DNA from: JAURVT01 sp049059935 | Lineage (GTDB): Bacteria; Actinomycetota; Actinomycetes; Propionibacteriales; Nocardioidaceae | Length of the DNA stretch: 22,794 nucleotides | Direction of reading: 5' to 3' | Assembly (NCBI RefSeq): GCF_049059935.1 | Contig: NZ_JBMGQR010000068.1 | Location: 1-22,794, forward strand | Part shown: piece by piece, positions 12,844 through 21,187 of the stretch | How the letters are laid out: every line of letters starts with the position of its first letter | How positions within the stretch are numbered: the stretch's first letter is position 1 | Translations under genes and position numbers: made by a program | Notes under the pieces: generated by a model | Databases searched by the model: none | Seen by the model: only the letters and a program-made list of their open reading frames with translations | What the model was told of the DNA's origin: nothing

Positions 12844-13458
12844 TCAGCCGGCGGACCACCGGCCGCGGTGCACCACCTCGTCGGTCGGACGACGACCGCG
12901 CCGCCGCGATCCGCGGCCGGCCTCGCCACCGTCGGTGGCCGGGTGCCCGAGCGTCATCGCCCCGATCGGCCGGTGCGTCGGCGGAACCCCGAACGCCTCC
13001 GCGAACGCGTCCAGCCGCTCCACCGGGATGCCGAAGAAGCAGCCGCCCAGGCCCTCGTCCACGGCGCCGAGCAGCACGAGCAGCGACGCCATCGCGGTGT
13101 CGAGCTGCCAGTACGGCGCGAGCCAGCGCGACTCGTCCCGGTCGGTCCAGCCCTTGTCGGGCTCGGCGTACCGGTCCAGGTAGGCGTCCTTGCCGGCCAT
13201 CGGCACGACGACCACGGGGGCCGTGCGCATGCCGCGCAGCCAGCGCGAGTCCGCGTCCGGCGACGGCGACGTGACCGCCCAGAACCGCTCGACGTCGGCG
13301 GGCTGGTCCAGCACCAGGAACGCCCAGCCCTGGCTGAACCCCGCGCTCGGCGCCCGCACGGCGAGGTCGAGCAGCCGGTCGACCACGGCGGGGTCCACGG
13401 GCGTGGGGTCGTACCGGCGGACCATGCGGCGGCGGCGGACCGCCTCGACGAGCTCCAT
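12844..13458 (-). CDS. Nitroreductase family protein (FMN-dependent)
   Basis: 204 aa from the ATG at 13458 (MELVEAVRRRRMVRRYDP). The frame extends further upstream, but that would overlap the divergent ankyrin gene. Signs of the nitroreductase fold are the N-terminal RRRMVRRYDPTPVD FMN-binding basic stretch, APSAGFSQGWAFLVL, the central YWQLDTAMASLLVLLGAVDEGLGGCFFG and the C-terminal IGAMTLGHP. Such enzymes reduce nitro compounds, quinones or flavins with NAD(P)H as dimers; the physiological substrate is unknown. The C-terminal ~30 residues after GHPATDGGEAGRG are Arg-rich. There is no Shine-Dalgarno; GAGACT lies 6 nt before the ATG, a weak leaderless promoter form. It converges on the cysteine dioxygenase gene. 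Confidence 0.88.
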   Translation of the reverse strand: MELVEAVRRRRMVRRYDPTPVDPAVVDRLLDLAVRAPSAGFSQGWAFLVLDQPADVERFWAVTSPSPDADSRWLRGMRTAPVVVVPMAGKDAYLDRYAEPDKGWTDRDESRWLAPYWQLDTAMASLLVLLGAVDEGLGGCFFGIPVERLDAFAEAFGVPPTHRPIGAMTLGHPATDGGEAGRGSRRRGRRPTDEVVHRGRWSAG

Positions 13459-13497
13459 CGGCCCAGTCTCGCGGTTCTCCGGTCGCCCGCCAGCAGG

Positions 13498-13503
13498 TAA
13501 GGT
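13498..13503 (+). promoter_or_regulatory. -10 element for leaderless ankyrin gene
   Basis: TAAGGT is 6 nt before the ATG at 13510, with no Shine-Dalgarno between. A TTCTCC hexamer 17 bp further upstream is a weak -35. Confidence 0.55.
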
Positions 13504-13509
13504 CACCCT

Positions 13510-13914
13510 ATGAACGTGGACGCGACCGACGAGACCCCCGCCGAGGGCCCGTCGCCGGAGCTCCTCGACCTCGCCCACCAGATGTTCGACCTCGCCCGCG
13601 AGGGCGACGCGACCCGTCTCGGGGCGTACGTCGAGGCGGGCGTCCCGGTCGACCTCACCGACGCGTCGGGCAACACGCTGCTCATGCTCGCGGCCTACCA
13701 CGGCCACGTCGGCACGGTGCAGACGCTCGTCGGGGCCGGCGCCGACGTCAACCGGCTCAACGACCGCGGCCAGAGCCCGCTCGCGGGCGCGGTGTTCAAG
13801 GGCGAGGACTACGTCGTCTCGGTGCTCCTCGGCTCCGGCGCCGACCCCGACGCCGGCAGCCCCACCGCCCGCGCCACGGCGCGCATGTTCGGCAAAGAGG
13901 GCCTCTTCTCCTGA
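13510..13914 (+). CDS. Small ankyrin-repeat protein
   Basis: 134 aa. Ankyrin repeats are clear: about residues 31-60 (GDATRLGAYVEAGVPVDLTDASGNTLL in character), 61-93 (LMLAAYHGHVGTVQTLVGAGADVN) and 94-126 (RLNDRGQSPLAGAVFKGEDYVVSVLLGSGADPD). The short acidic N-terminal segment includes a capping helix (PELLDLAHQMFDLAREG). There is no signal peptide or enzymatic domain, so it is probably a cytoplasmic protein-binding module. Single small ankyrin proteins of this kind are common in actinobacteria and often lie near catalase or nitroreductase genes, but the partner is unknown. The ATG is chosen because a leaderless TAAGGT element sits 6 nt upstream. A 31-bp hairpin follows 20 bp after the stop. 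Confidence 0.88.
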   Translation: MNVDATDETPAEGPSPELLDLAHQMFDLAREGDATRLGAYVEAGVPVDLTDASGNTLLMLAAYHGHVGTVQTLVGAGADVNRLNDRGQSPLAGAVFKGEDYVVSVLLGSGADPDAGSPTARATARMFGKEGLFS

Positions 13915-13934
13915 CCCCGCCCGCGGCGTCCCTC

Positions 13935-14007
13935 CCGTCCGCGATCTGAAGCCTTGGGGTGCTCACCGAGCCGGTTTGAGCACCCCAAGGCTTCAGATCG
14001 CGGACGG
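13935..14007. terminator. 31-bp perfect hairpin after the ankyrin gene
   Basis: The arms 13935-13965 and 13977-14007 are perfectly complementary over 31 bp with an 11-nt loop, which itself contains a CCG-AGC-CGG mini-stem. It begins 20 nt after the ankyrin stop and ends about 28 nt before the -10 of the TPP riboswitch transcript. By position it could terminate the ankyrin transcript. The stem is much longer than a normal terminator and has no T-run, so a mobile or processed RNA element is also possible. Confidence 0.6.
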
Positions 14008-14035
14008 AGGAGGGGCCACCGGACGCGGACGGCGG

Positions 14036-14041
14036 TAGGGT
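14036..14041 (+). promoter_or_regulatory. -10 element for the TPP riboswitch transcript
   Basis: TAGGGT would start transcription at about 14048, just before the aptamer. No good -35 is visible. Confidence 0.45.
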
Positions 14042-14050
14042 GGCGGCACA

Positions 14051-14137
14051 ACGACAGGGGAGCGCCGACCGGCGCTGAGAGTGCGGACCAGCCGCAGACC
14101 CTCGAACCTGCTCCGGCTAGCACCGGCGAAGGGAGTC
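14051..14137 (+). promoter_or_regulatory. TPP riboswitch (THI element)
   Basis: The conserved thi-box parts appear in order: ACAGGGG, then CUGAGA (14075-14080) after a GC hairpin, then ACCCUCGAACCUG (14098-14110), and finally the CUCCGGCUAGCACCGG arm and CGAAGGGAGUC. The Shine-Dalgarno GGGAG (14131-14135) of ykoE lies in the 3' strand of the closing helix, only 4 nt from the ATG. Thiamine diphosphate binding should therefore block translation directly (inference from layout). Confidence 0.95.
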
Positions 14138-14139
14138 AC

Positions 14140-14766
14140 ATGACCGTCGCACCCGCGCGCCCGCGTCCAGACCTGGGGACGCTCCTGCGCTACCGCACCA
14201 TCGACCTGGTCACCGTCGCGACGCTGAGCGTCGCGTTCGGTGTCGTGTTCTGGGGCTGGAACCAGCTCTACGCCGTCATCACCGCCGGGCTGGCCATCGG
14301 CTTCCCGCCGGCCGGCGGCCTGCTCAACGGCCCCTGGCTGCTCGCCGGCGTCGTCGGCGGTCTGGTCGTCCGCCGCCCGGGCGCCGCGCTCGGCACCGAG
14401 CTGGGCGCGGCCGTCGTGTCCGGCCTGCTCGGCAGCCAGTGGGGCCTGTCCGTCGTCGTGTCCGGACTCGTCCAGGGCCTCGGCGCCGAGCTCGTCCTGG
14501 CCGTGCTGCTGTGGCGCCGCTTCGGCGTCGTCCCGGCCGTGCTCGCCGGAGCGCTGTCGGGCGTCATCGGCGGCTTCTACGAGGGCTTCGCCTACTACAG
14601 CGACTGGAACCCGCTCTGGAGGCTGTCGTACATGGGCTTCTTCGCAGTCTCCGGTGCCGTCGTCGCCGGGGTCGGCGGGTGGCTGCTCGTCCGCGCGCTC
14701 GCCCGCACGGGCGCGCTCGACTCGTTCGGCGCGGGGCGCGAGCACCACGCCGCGCGGACGGTCTGA
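14140..14766 (+). CDS. ykoE: YkoE, substrate-binding (S) component of a thiamine-precursor ECF transporter
   Basis: 208 aa with about six hydrophobic segments. MTVAPARPRPDLGTLLRYRTIDLVTVATLSVAFGVVFWGWN, GFYEGFAYYSDWNPLWRLSY and the Gly-rich membrane stretches fit YkoE, the S component of the ykoEDC system. The S component binds the ligand (thiamine, HMP or a related pyrimidine) in the membrane and works with the EcfT and ATPase subunits. The start ATG has GGGAG 4 nt upstream inside the TPP riboswitch, which ties the gene to thiamine supply. It overlaps ykoD by the last four bases. The exact ligand is not readable from sequence. Confidence 0.92.
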   Translation: MTVAPARPRPDLGTLLRYRTIDLVTVATLSVAFGVVFWGWNQLYAVITAGLAIGFPPAGGLLNGPWLLAGVVGGLVVRRPGAALGTELGAAVVSGLLGSQWGLSVVVSGLVQGLGAELVLAVLLWRRFGVVPAVLAGALSGVIGGFYEGFAYYSDWNPLWRLSYMGFFAVSGAVVAGVGGWLLVRALARTGALDSFGAGREHHAARTV

Positions 14767-16196
14767 GCGTCCCGCCTCGGGGCGCGCTGGCGCTGCGCGG
14801 GTTCACCTGGACCCCGCTCGGACGACGCGCGCCCGCCGTCGACCGGCTCGACCTGGAGATCCCGGCCGGGCAGCGCGTGCTGCTCGCCGGGCCGTCGGGG
14901 TCGGGGAAGTCGACGGTGCTGCGCGCGCTCGCCGGCGTCCTCACCGACTCCGTGCCGGGTGACGCCGACGGCGAGGTCGTCCGCGACGGCGTCGCCGGGC
15001 TGCTGCTGCAGAACCCCGGCGACTCGGTCGTGGCCGCCACCGTCGGCCGCGACGTCGCGTTCGGCCCCGAGAACGCCGCCGTCCCGCGCCCCGAGATCTG
15101 GCGTCGCGTCCACGCCGCCCTGGACGCCGTCGACCTCGGGCTGCCGGTCGACCACCCCACCCGGGCGATGTCGGGCGGCCAGCTGCAGCGGCTCGCGCTC
15201 TGCGGCGTGCTCGCCCTCGGCCCCGACGCCCTGCTGCTCGACGAGCCCACGTCGATGCTCGACGCCGCCAGTGCGGCCGCCGTGCGCGAGGCCGTCGTCG
15301 CCGCCGCCGACGCGACGGGCGCGACCCTCGTCGTCGTCGAGCACCGGCTGGCGCCGTGGCTCGAGCACGTCCACCGGGTGCTCGTCCTCGACGGCGGCAC
15401 GCTCGTCGCCGACACCGACCCGGAGGGCTTCGTCGCGCGTCACGCGTCGCGGCTGGGCGACCTCGGCGTGTGGGTGCCGGGCCTCGACGCCCCGACCCCG
15501 CTCGCGGTGCCGTCCGAGCTCGTCGCCCCCGACGAGGCACCGCTGCACCTCGCCGCCGAGGCCGTCGGCGTCGACCTCCGCGTCCGCACCCTGCGCGGCC
15601 CCACGACGACCCGTGCGCTGCGCGGCGTCGACGCCGACCTCCCACCCGGTTCCGTCTCGGCGCTGACGGGCGTCTCGGGCGCGGGCAAGTCGACGCTCGC
15701 CGCCGTGCTGGCCGGGCTCGTGCGGCCGTCGGCCGGGCGCGTGCGCGGCACCGACCGTCCGCTGCACCGGTGGGCTTCGCACGCCCTGGCCCGGCAGGTC
15801 GGCTGGGTGCCGCAGGACCCCGAGCACGGCTTCCTCACCCGCTCGGTCGCCGACGAGATCGCGCTGACGGCGGGCCGCTGCGGACGGGCGGTCGACGTCG
15901 AGGCGGTGGCGTCCGTCCTGCGCCTGGACCACCTGCTCGGCGCCGACCCGTTCCGGCTCTCCGGCGGCGAGCAGCGACGGCTGGCGACGGCCGCCGCGCT
16001 CGCCCACCGTCCGGGCGTCCTGCTGCTGGACGAGCCCACCGTCGGCCAGGACCGCGGCACCTGGGCGGCCGTCACCGGCTGGGCCCGCGCCGCGTCCGCT
16101 GTCGGCGCGGCCGTCGGGGTCGTGACGCACGACGACGACGTCGTGGCGCTCGCGGACCACGTCGTCGCCCTGGCCGACGGGGTGGTGGTCGCGTGA
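14763..16196 (+). CDS. ykoD: YkoD, duplicated ECF-transporter ATPase
   Basis: 477 aa if started at CTG 14763. Two complete ABC ATPase domains are fused: first Walker A GPSGSGKST at 43-51 with MSGGQLQRL and LLLDEPTS; second Walker A GVSGAGKST at 303-311 with LSGGEQRRL and LLLDEPTV. This replaces the separate EcfA/EcfA' pair and powers uptake with YkoE and YkoC. The start is unusual: CTG overlaps the ykoE stop as CTGA, mirroring the GTGA overlap with ykoC, and LSVPPRGALALRGF is a natural N-terminus. The nearest standard start upstream in frame is GTG 14679, which would overlap ykoE by 88 nt and add a poor Arg-rich leader; the next downstream is GTG 14877, inside the first Walker region. The start is therefore uncertain; the function is not. 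Confidence 0.92.
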   Translation: MSVPPRGALALRGFTWTPLGRRAPAVDRLDLEIPAGQRVLLAGPSGSGKSTVLRALAGVLTDSVPGDADGEVVRDGVAGLLLQNPGDSVVAATVGRDVAFGPENAAVPRPEIWRRVHAALDAVDLGLPVDHPTRAMSGGQLQRLALCGVLALGPDALLLDEPTSMLDAASAAAVREAVVAAADATGATLVVVEHRLAPWLEHVHRVLVLDGGTLVADTDPEGFVARHASRLGDLGVWVPGLDAPTPLAVPSELVAPDEAPLHLAAEAVGVDLRVRTLRGPTTTRALRGVDADLPPGSVSALTGVSGAGKSTLAAVLAGLVRPSAGRVRGTDRPLHRWASHALARQVGWVPQDPEHGFLTRSVADEIALTAGRCGRAVDVEAVASVLRLDHLLGADPFRLSGGEQRRLATAAALAHRPGVLLLDEPTVGQDRGTWAAVTGWARAASAVGAAVGVVTHDDDVVALADHVVALADGVVVA

Positions 16197-16891
16197 GGTC
16201 GTGGCTGCCGGACGCGAACCCGCTCGCGCTGCTGCTCGCGGGGGTCGTGGCGATCCCGGCGTCGGTCGCGGTGCGCGACGTCCGCACGGGGCTCGTCGCG
16301 CTCGCGGCCTACGCGCTGGCCGGTGCGCTGCTGCTGCCGTCGGCCCGCCGCGCCCTCGGACGGGTGCTCGTCGTGGCGGTGGGGTCGGTGTCGATCGTCT
16401 ACTCCACCTGGCTGCTGGGCGGCCGCGACGTCGGCACGGCGGTCGCCGCCGGTCTGCGCGTGTTCCTGCTCGCGGCGCCGGGCGCGGTACTGGCGGCGTA
16501 CGTCGACCCGGTGCGCCTCGGCGACCAGCTCGGTCAGCGCCTGCACCTGCCCGCCCGTCCGGTGACGGCCTTCACCGCCGCGCTCCAGCGCTTCGAGCAC
16601 CTCGGCGCGGTGTGGGCCCAGCTCGACCGGGCCCGCCGCAGCCGCGGCCTCGGGCCCGGGCGGGGGCCGCTCGCCCGGGGACGGCACGCCGTCAGCCTGG
16701 CGTTCGGGCTGCTGGTGTCGGCCATGCGCGGTGCGAGCACCCAGTCGATCGCGATGGACGCCCGCGGGTTCGCCGTCGCGCACCACCGGACGTGGGCCGA
16801 GCCCGCCCCCTGGACGCGGCGCGACACGTCCGTCGCCCTCCTCGGCCTCGCCCTCGCCGCCGTCCCCGTGGCGACGTGGCTGGCGTCCTGA
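16193..16891 (+). CDS. ykoC: YkoC, EcfT-type transmembrane coupling component
   Basis: 232 aa, starting at GTG 16193 in a GTGA overlap with ykoD. It has about five hydrophobic helices. The cytoplasmic coupling helices show the EcfT signatures: an Ala-Arg-Gly-type motif in LDRARRSRGLG, and a second one in AMDARGFA, which contact the two ATPase domains. It transmits ATP hydrolysis to YkoE. Together with the upstream genes this is a complete three-gene importer under a single TPP riboswitch. After the stop lie three tandem palindromes before the convergent membrane protein gene. Confidence 0.92.
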   Translation: MRSWLPDANPLALLLAGVVAIPASVAVRDVRTGLVALAAYALAGALLLPSARRALGRVLVVAVGSVSIVYSTWLLGGRDVGTAVAAGLRVFLLAAPGAVLAAYVDPVRLGDQLGQRLHLPARPVTAFTAALQRFEHLGAVWAQLDRARRSRGLGPGRGPLARGRHAVSLAFGLLVSAMRGASTQSIAMDARGFAVAHHRTWAEPAPWTRRDTSVALLGLALAAVPVATWLAS

Positions 16892-16897
16892 CCGGCT

Positions 16898-16989
16898 GAC
16901 GGTTTCCCAGGTATACCTGGGAAACCGTCCCGGCACCTGGAGAATTCTCCGTGTCAGGAGAAGTTTCCCAGGTATACCTGGGAAACTTC
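16898..16989. repeat. Three tandem perfect palindromes (32, 12 and 30 bp)
   Basis: Palindrome 1 (16898-16929) is perfect over 32 bp and palindrome 3 (16960-16989) over 30 bp. They share a 24-bp core whose half is GTTTCCCAGGTA, followed by its exact complement, centred on GTATAC; their outer bases differ (GACG versus GAA). Between them is GGAGAATTCTCC (16939-16950), a 12-bp palindrome. The array sits between two convergent stop codons (ykoC and the membrane protein) and is AT-richer than its surroundings. It could work as a bidirectional terminator, a protein-binding site or a dispersed repeat. Confidence 0.85.
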
Positions 16990-16997
16990 GGGACGGG

Positions 16998-17678
16998 TCA
17001 GAGGACCTGGACCTGCCGACGGGGGGTGGCGGCGAGGACGGCCGCGAGGATGGCGACGGCGCCGGTGACCAGGAAGATGATCTGGTCGGCGTTGGCGACG
17101 CCGGGGCGCACCAGGGTGTAGACGAGGAAGATCGCGGCGGCGACGGCCACGAGGCCCGAGCCGATCCTGCTGGGGCCGGTGGCGACGGTGCGCATGCCCA
17201 CCAGGCCGCACACGATCGCGAGCCCGATCGCGTGGTAGATCGCGCGCTCGGCCTCCGGGGTGAACTCGAAGCTCAGGACGTACGGGGCCAGCACCAGCCA
17301 CGCACTCAGGCCGAGCAGCAGCATGCCGCCGAGGCGGTCGGCGCCGGGTCCGGGCTCGACGGGACCGGCCTGGTGGCCGGACTCGAGCGCGAGCTGCTCG
17401 GTGGACGAGCGCGACGGCAGCGCCGCGGTCTCCGAGCGCATCTCCGAGGCGGGCATGTGGCCCTCGCGCACCTCGACGTCGTTCAGCGCGCCGCCGACGA
17501 GCATGAGGACGCCGCCGACGGCACCGACCACGAGACCGACGATCCAGAAGATCATCGGCGCGATCGTCACGCCGAGCCCGACGAGCAGGGTGCCGAACAG
17601 CCCGATGTAGACACCGGCCCACACGAGCTTGTGGTTGACACCGGTGGTGTCGACGGTGAGTCTCGGCGTGGTCGCCAT
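16998..17678 (-). CDS. Six-helix membrane protein, unknown function
   Basis: 226 aa from the ATG at 17678, with GGAGGA 5 nt upstream; the frame continues far upstream but through the neighbouring acetyltransferase's antisense frame. Six hydrophobic helices are predicted at about 17-38, 40-63, 112-135, 143-163, 168-190 and 194-215. A hydrophilic loop of ~45 residues (NDVEVREGHMPASEMRSETAALPSR and onward) separates helices 2 and 3, giving a 2+4 layout. The second half (LSAWLVLAPYVLSF...) looks like SPW/DUF-type four-helix membrane domains of actinobacteria. No catalytic motif or transport signature is recognised. It converges with ykoC across the palindrome array and follows the acetyltransferase gene with 77 bp between them. 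Confidence 0.8.
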   Translation of the reverse strand: MATTPRLTVDTTGVNHKLVWAGVYIGLFGTLLVGLGVTIAPMIFWIVGLVVGAVGGVLMLVGGALNDVEVREGHMPASEMRSETAALPSRSSTEQLALESGHQAGPVEPGPGADRLGGMLLLGLSAWLVLAPYVLSFEFTPEAERAIYHAIGLAIVCGLVGMRTVATGPSRIGSGLVAVAAAIFLVYTLVRPGVANADQIIFLVTGAVAILAAVLAATPRRQVQVL

Positions 17679-17755
17679 GGCTGTCCTCCGCGGGGGCGTC
17701 GTGGTGGGGACCATCGTCCCGTGTTTCGCCCTCGGTGGCCAACCCGGGGTCGGGG

Positions 17756-18553
17756 TCAGCGTCGCAGCGTGCGTCGGGCCCGGCGTCGGAGCCGCTCGCC
17801 GAGGCCCGGGGGAGGCGGCGGCGCGGACGGGCGACGGGCGGCGCGCGGTGCCGGCGGGTGCAGCACCACGAGCTCGGGCTCGTACGGCGCCAGGCCCGCG
17901 TCGACGCGACGCCGCACCTCGGCCACCGCGGCCCGGACGTCGGCGAAGTCGACGCCGTCGAGCTGCCGCGGCGAGAACCGCCACCACGCGACGTCGAGCA
18001 GCTCCTCGACGACGCCGGGCTCGAACCGGCTGCGGATCGGACGCGCCGGCACCCCGCCCACGACCGTGTACGGCGCGACGTCGCGCGTCACCACCGAGCC
18101 GGCGGCGAGCACGGCGCCGTGGCCGACGGTGACGCCGCAGAGCACCACGACGTTGGCGCCGATCCACACGTCGTGGCCGATCACGGCGGGTCGGCCGCGC
18201 TCGGCGGCGTGGGCCTCGTACGCGGGACGCCGGATCGCGTAGTCGCTGGCCTCGGGGCTCCACCCGAAGCGGTCGGCGTCGTACTGGAACGGCGACGTGC
18301 TGAGCCAGTCCAGCGGGTGCTCGGGCTCGCCGACGCGGAAGCCCGGCGCGATCGAGCAGTACCGGCCGATCGAGGAACAGGACTCGATGGTCGCGTCCTT
18401 GAGGTAGGTGAAGGAGCCGAAGCGGGTGTCCACCGCGACCGTCGAGGTGCCCATGAACCACACCGGCGGCTCGGCCGACGGGGTGCAGCGCGTGCGGTGC
18501 CGCAGGCCCTCGCGGTGTCGCACCAGCGACGGGTCGACGTCCTCGGCGGGCAT
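17756..18553 (-). CDS. Hexapeptide-repeat (CatB/XAT-like) acyltransferase
   Basis: 265 aa. The left-handed beta-helix is evident: GTSTVAVDTRFGSFTYLKDATIESCSSIGRYCSIAPGFRVG in the first half, then IGHDVWIGANVVVLCGVTVGHGAVLAAGSVVTRDVAPYTVVGGVPARPIRSRF. The latter contains the usual DVWIG and GxPAR signatures of xenobiotic/streptogramin-type and NodL-like O-acetyltransferases. These trimers acetylate a hydroxyl of a sugar, antibiotic or polysaccharide using acetyl-CoA. The ~75-residue C-terminal extension is Pro/Arg-rich. The acceptor is unknown, and I would not call it a resistance gene on this evidence. There is no Shine-Dalgarno; CAGACT lies 7 nt before the ATG, a weak leaderless pattern. It diverges from dnaK, sharing 171 bp. 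Confidence 0.88.
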   Translation of the reverse strand: MPAEDVDPSLVRHREGLRHRTRCTPSAEPPVWFMGTSTVAVDTRFGSFTYLKDATIESCSSIGRYCSIAPGFRVGEPEHPLDWLSTSPFQYDADRFGWSPEASDYAIRRPAYEAHAAERGRPAVIGHDVWIGANVVVLCGVTVGHGAVLAAGSVVTRDVAPYTVVGGVPARPIRSRFEPGVVEELLDVAWWRFSPRQLDGVDFADVRAAVAEVRRRVDAGLAPYEPELVVLHPPAPRAARRPSAPPPPPGLGERLRRRARRTLRR

Positions 18554-18597
18554 GCGGGCCAGTCTGGCAGACCACCCGCGCGCGACCCCGTCCCCGA

Positions 18598-18642
18598 GGG
18601 AACAGAACCGGGCGCACGTAAGTTGATAACAGGTGACTCAAC
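18598..18642 (+). promoter_or_regulatory. SigH/SigR-like promoter overlapping a HAIR-like HspR operator upstream of dnaK
   Basis: GGGAAC (18598-18603), an 18-bp gap and GTT (18622-18624) match the actinobacterial SigH/SigR promoter form GGGAAY-N16-18-GTT. A HAIR-like inverted repeat starts at the same GTT: GTTGATA-N7-ACTCAAC (18622-18642), close to the consensus CTTGAGT-N7-ACTCAAG (4 of 7 and 6 of 7 positions). A third half-site, AACTTGA, follows at 18644-18650. A TAAGTT (18619-18624) could also act as a housekeeping -10. HspR, encoded at the end of the operon, should bind here with DnaK as co-repressor, as in Streptomyces and mycobacteria. Confidence 0.7.
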
Positions 18643-18724
18643 CAACTTGAACACCGTCGCTCACCGCGGCACACTGGTCGCAGACGAGCTCGTCTCGACA
18701 CCCACACTTCAGGAGGAATCACCC

Positions 18725-20589
<1,865 letters not shown>

Positions 20590-20593
<4 letters not shown>

Positions 20594-21156
20594 CCTCGGA
20601 CCACGAGGCCCCCACTGCTCCCGACCCCGACCAGGGCGACGCGGTCACCGAGCCGGACGTGGAGGGCGACCAGCCCTCCACGCCGGCCGGCGGCGAGGAG
20701 GCCCTGCGGGCCGAGCTCGCCGACCGCACGCTCGACCTGCAGCGCCTGCAGGCCGAGTACCTGAACTACAAGCGCCGCGTCGACCGTGACCGCGAGGTCA
20801 TCAAGGCGGGGGCCGCGGCCCAGGTGCTCACCAGCCTGCTGCCCGTCCTGGACGACATCGGCCGCGCCGCCGAGCACGGCCAGCTCGAGGGCGGCTTCAA
20901 GGCCGTCGCCGAGTCGCTGCGCCAGGCGGTCTCGAGCCACGGGCTCGAGGCGTTCGGCGCCGACGGCGACCCGTTCGACCCCAACGTCCACGAGGCCCTG
21001 ATGCACGGGTACTCCGACGACGTCGAGGTGCCCACGGCCGACAAGGTGCTGCAGACCGGCTACCGCGTCGGCGAGCGCGTCCTGCGCCCGGCACGCGTCT
21101 CGGTGGTCGAGCCGGGCGAGACGCCCGCGGCCGACGCCGACGACGCACAGGCCTGA
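20590..21156 (+). CDS. grpE: Nucleotide exchange factor GrpE
   Basis: 188 aa, starting at GTG 20590 in a GTGA overlap with the dnaK stop. The N-terminal ~40 residues are acidic and disordered (PTAPDPDQGDAVTEPDVEGD), followed by a long coiled-coil helix (ALRAELADRTLDLQRLQAEYLNYKRRVDRDREVI). The beta-rich head, with PNVHEALMHGYSDDVEVPTADKVLQTGYRVGERVLRPARVSV, is the GrpE signature region. It releases ADP from DnaK as a dimer. The gene is translationally coupled to dnaK and is followed 31 bp later by dnaJ. Confidence 0.98.
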
Positions 21157-21187
21157 CCGGGTGACACGTACGAGGAGGAGGTGACGG

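Noticed and set aside
12730..13500. Rightward 256-residue frame over the nitroreductase
   Set aside because: Antisense to a clear nitroreductase; His/Arg/Val-rich shadow composition.
16898..16989. Phage attachment or transposon ends at the palindromes
   Set aside because: No integrase, transposase, tRNA or cargo gene lies between or next to them; the copies are only about 30 bp apart.
17756..18553. Calling the hexapeptide acyltransferase an antibiotic-resistance enzyme (Vat/CatB)
   Set aside because: The fold is shared by many sugar and polysaccharide acetyltransferases, and nothing in the context indicates drug modification.
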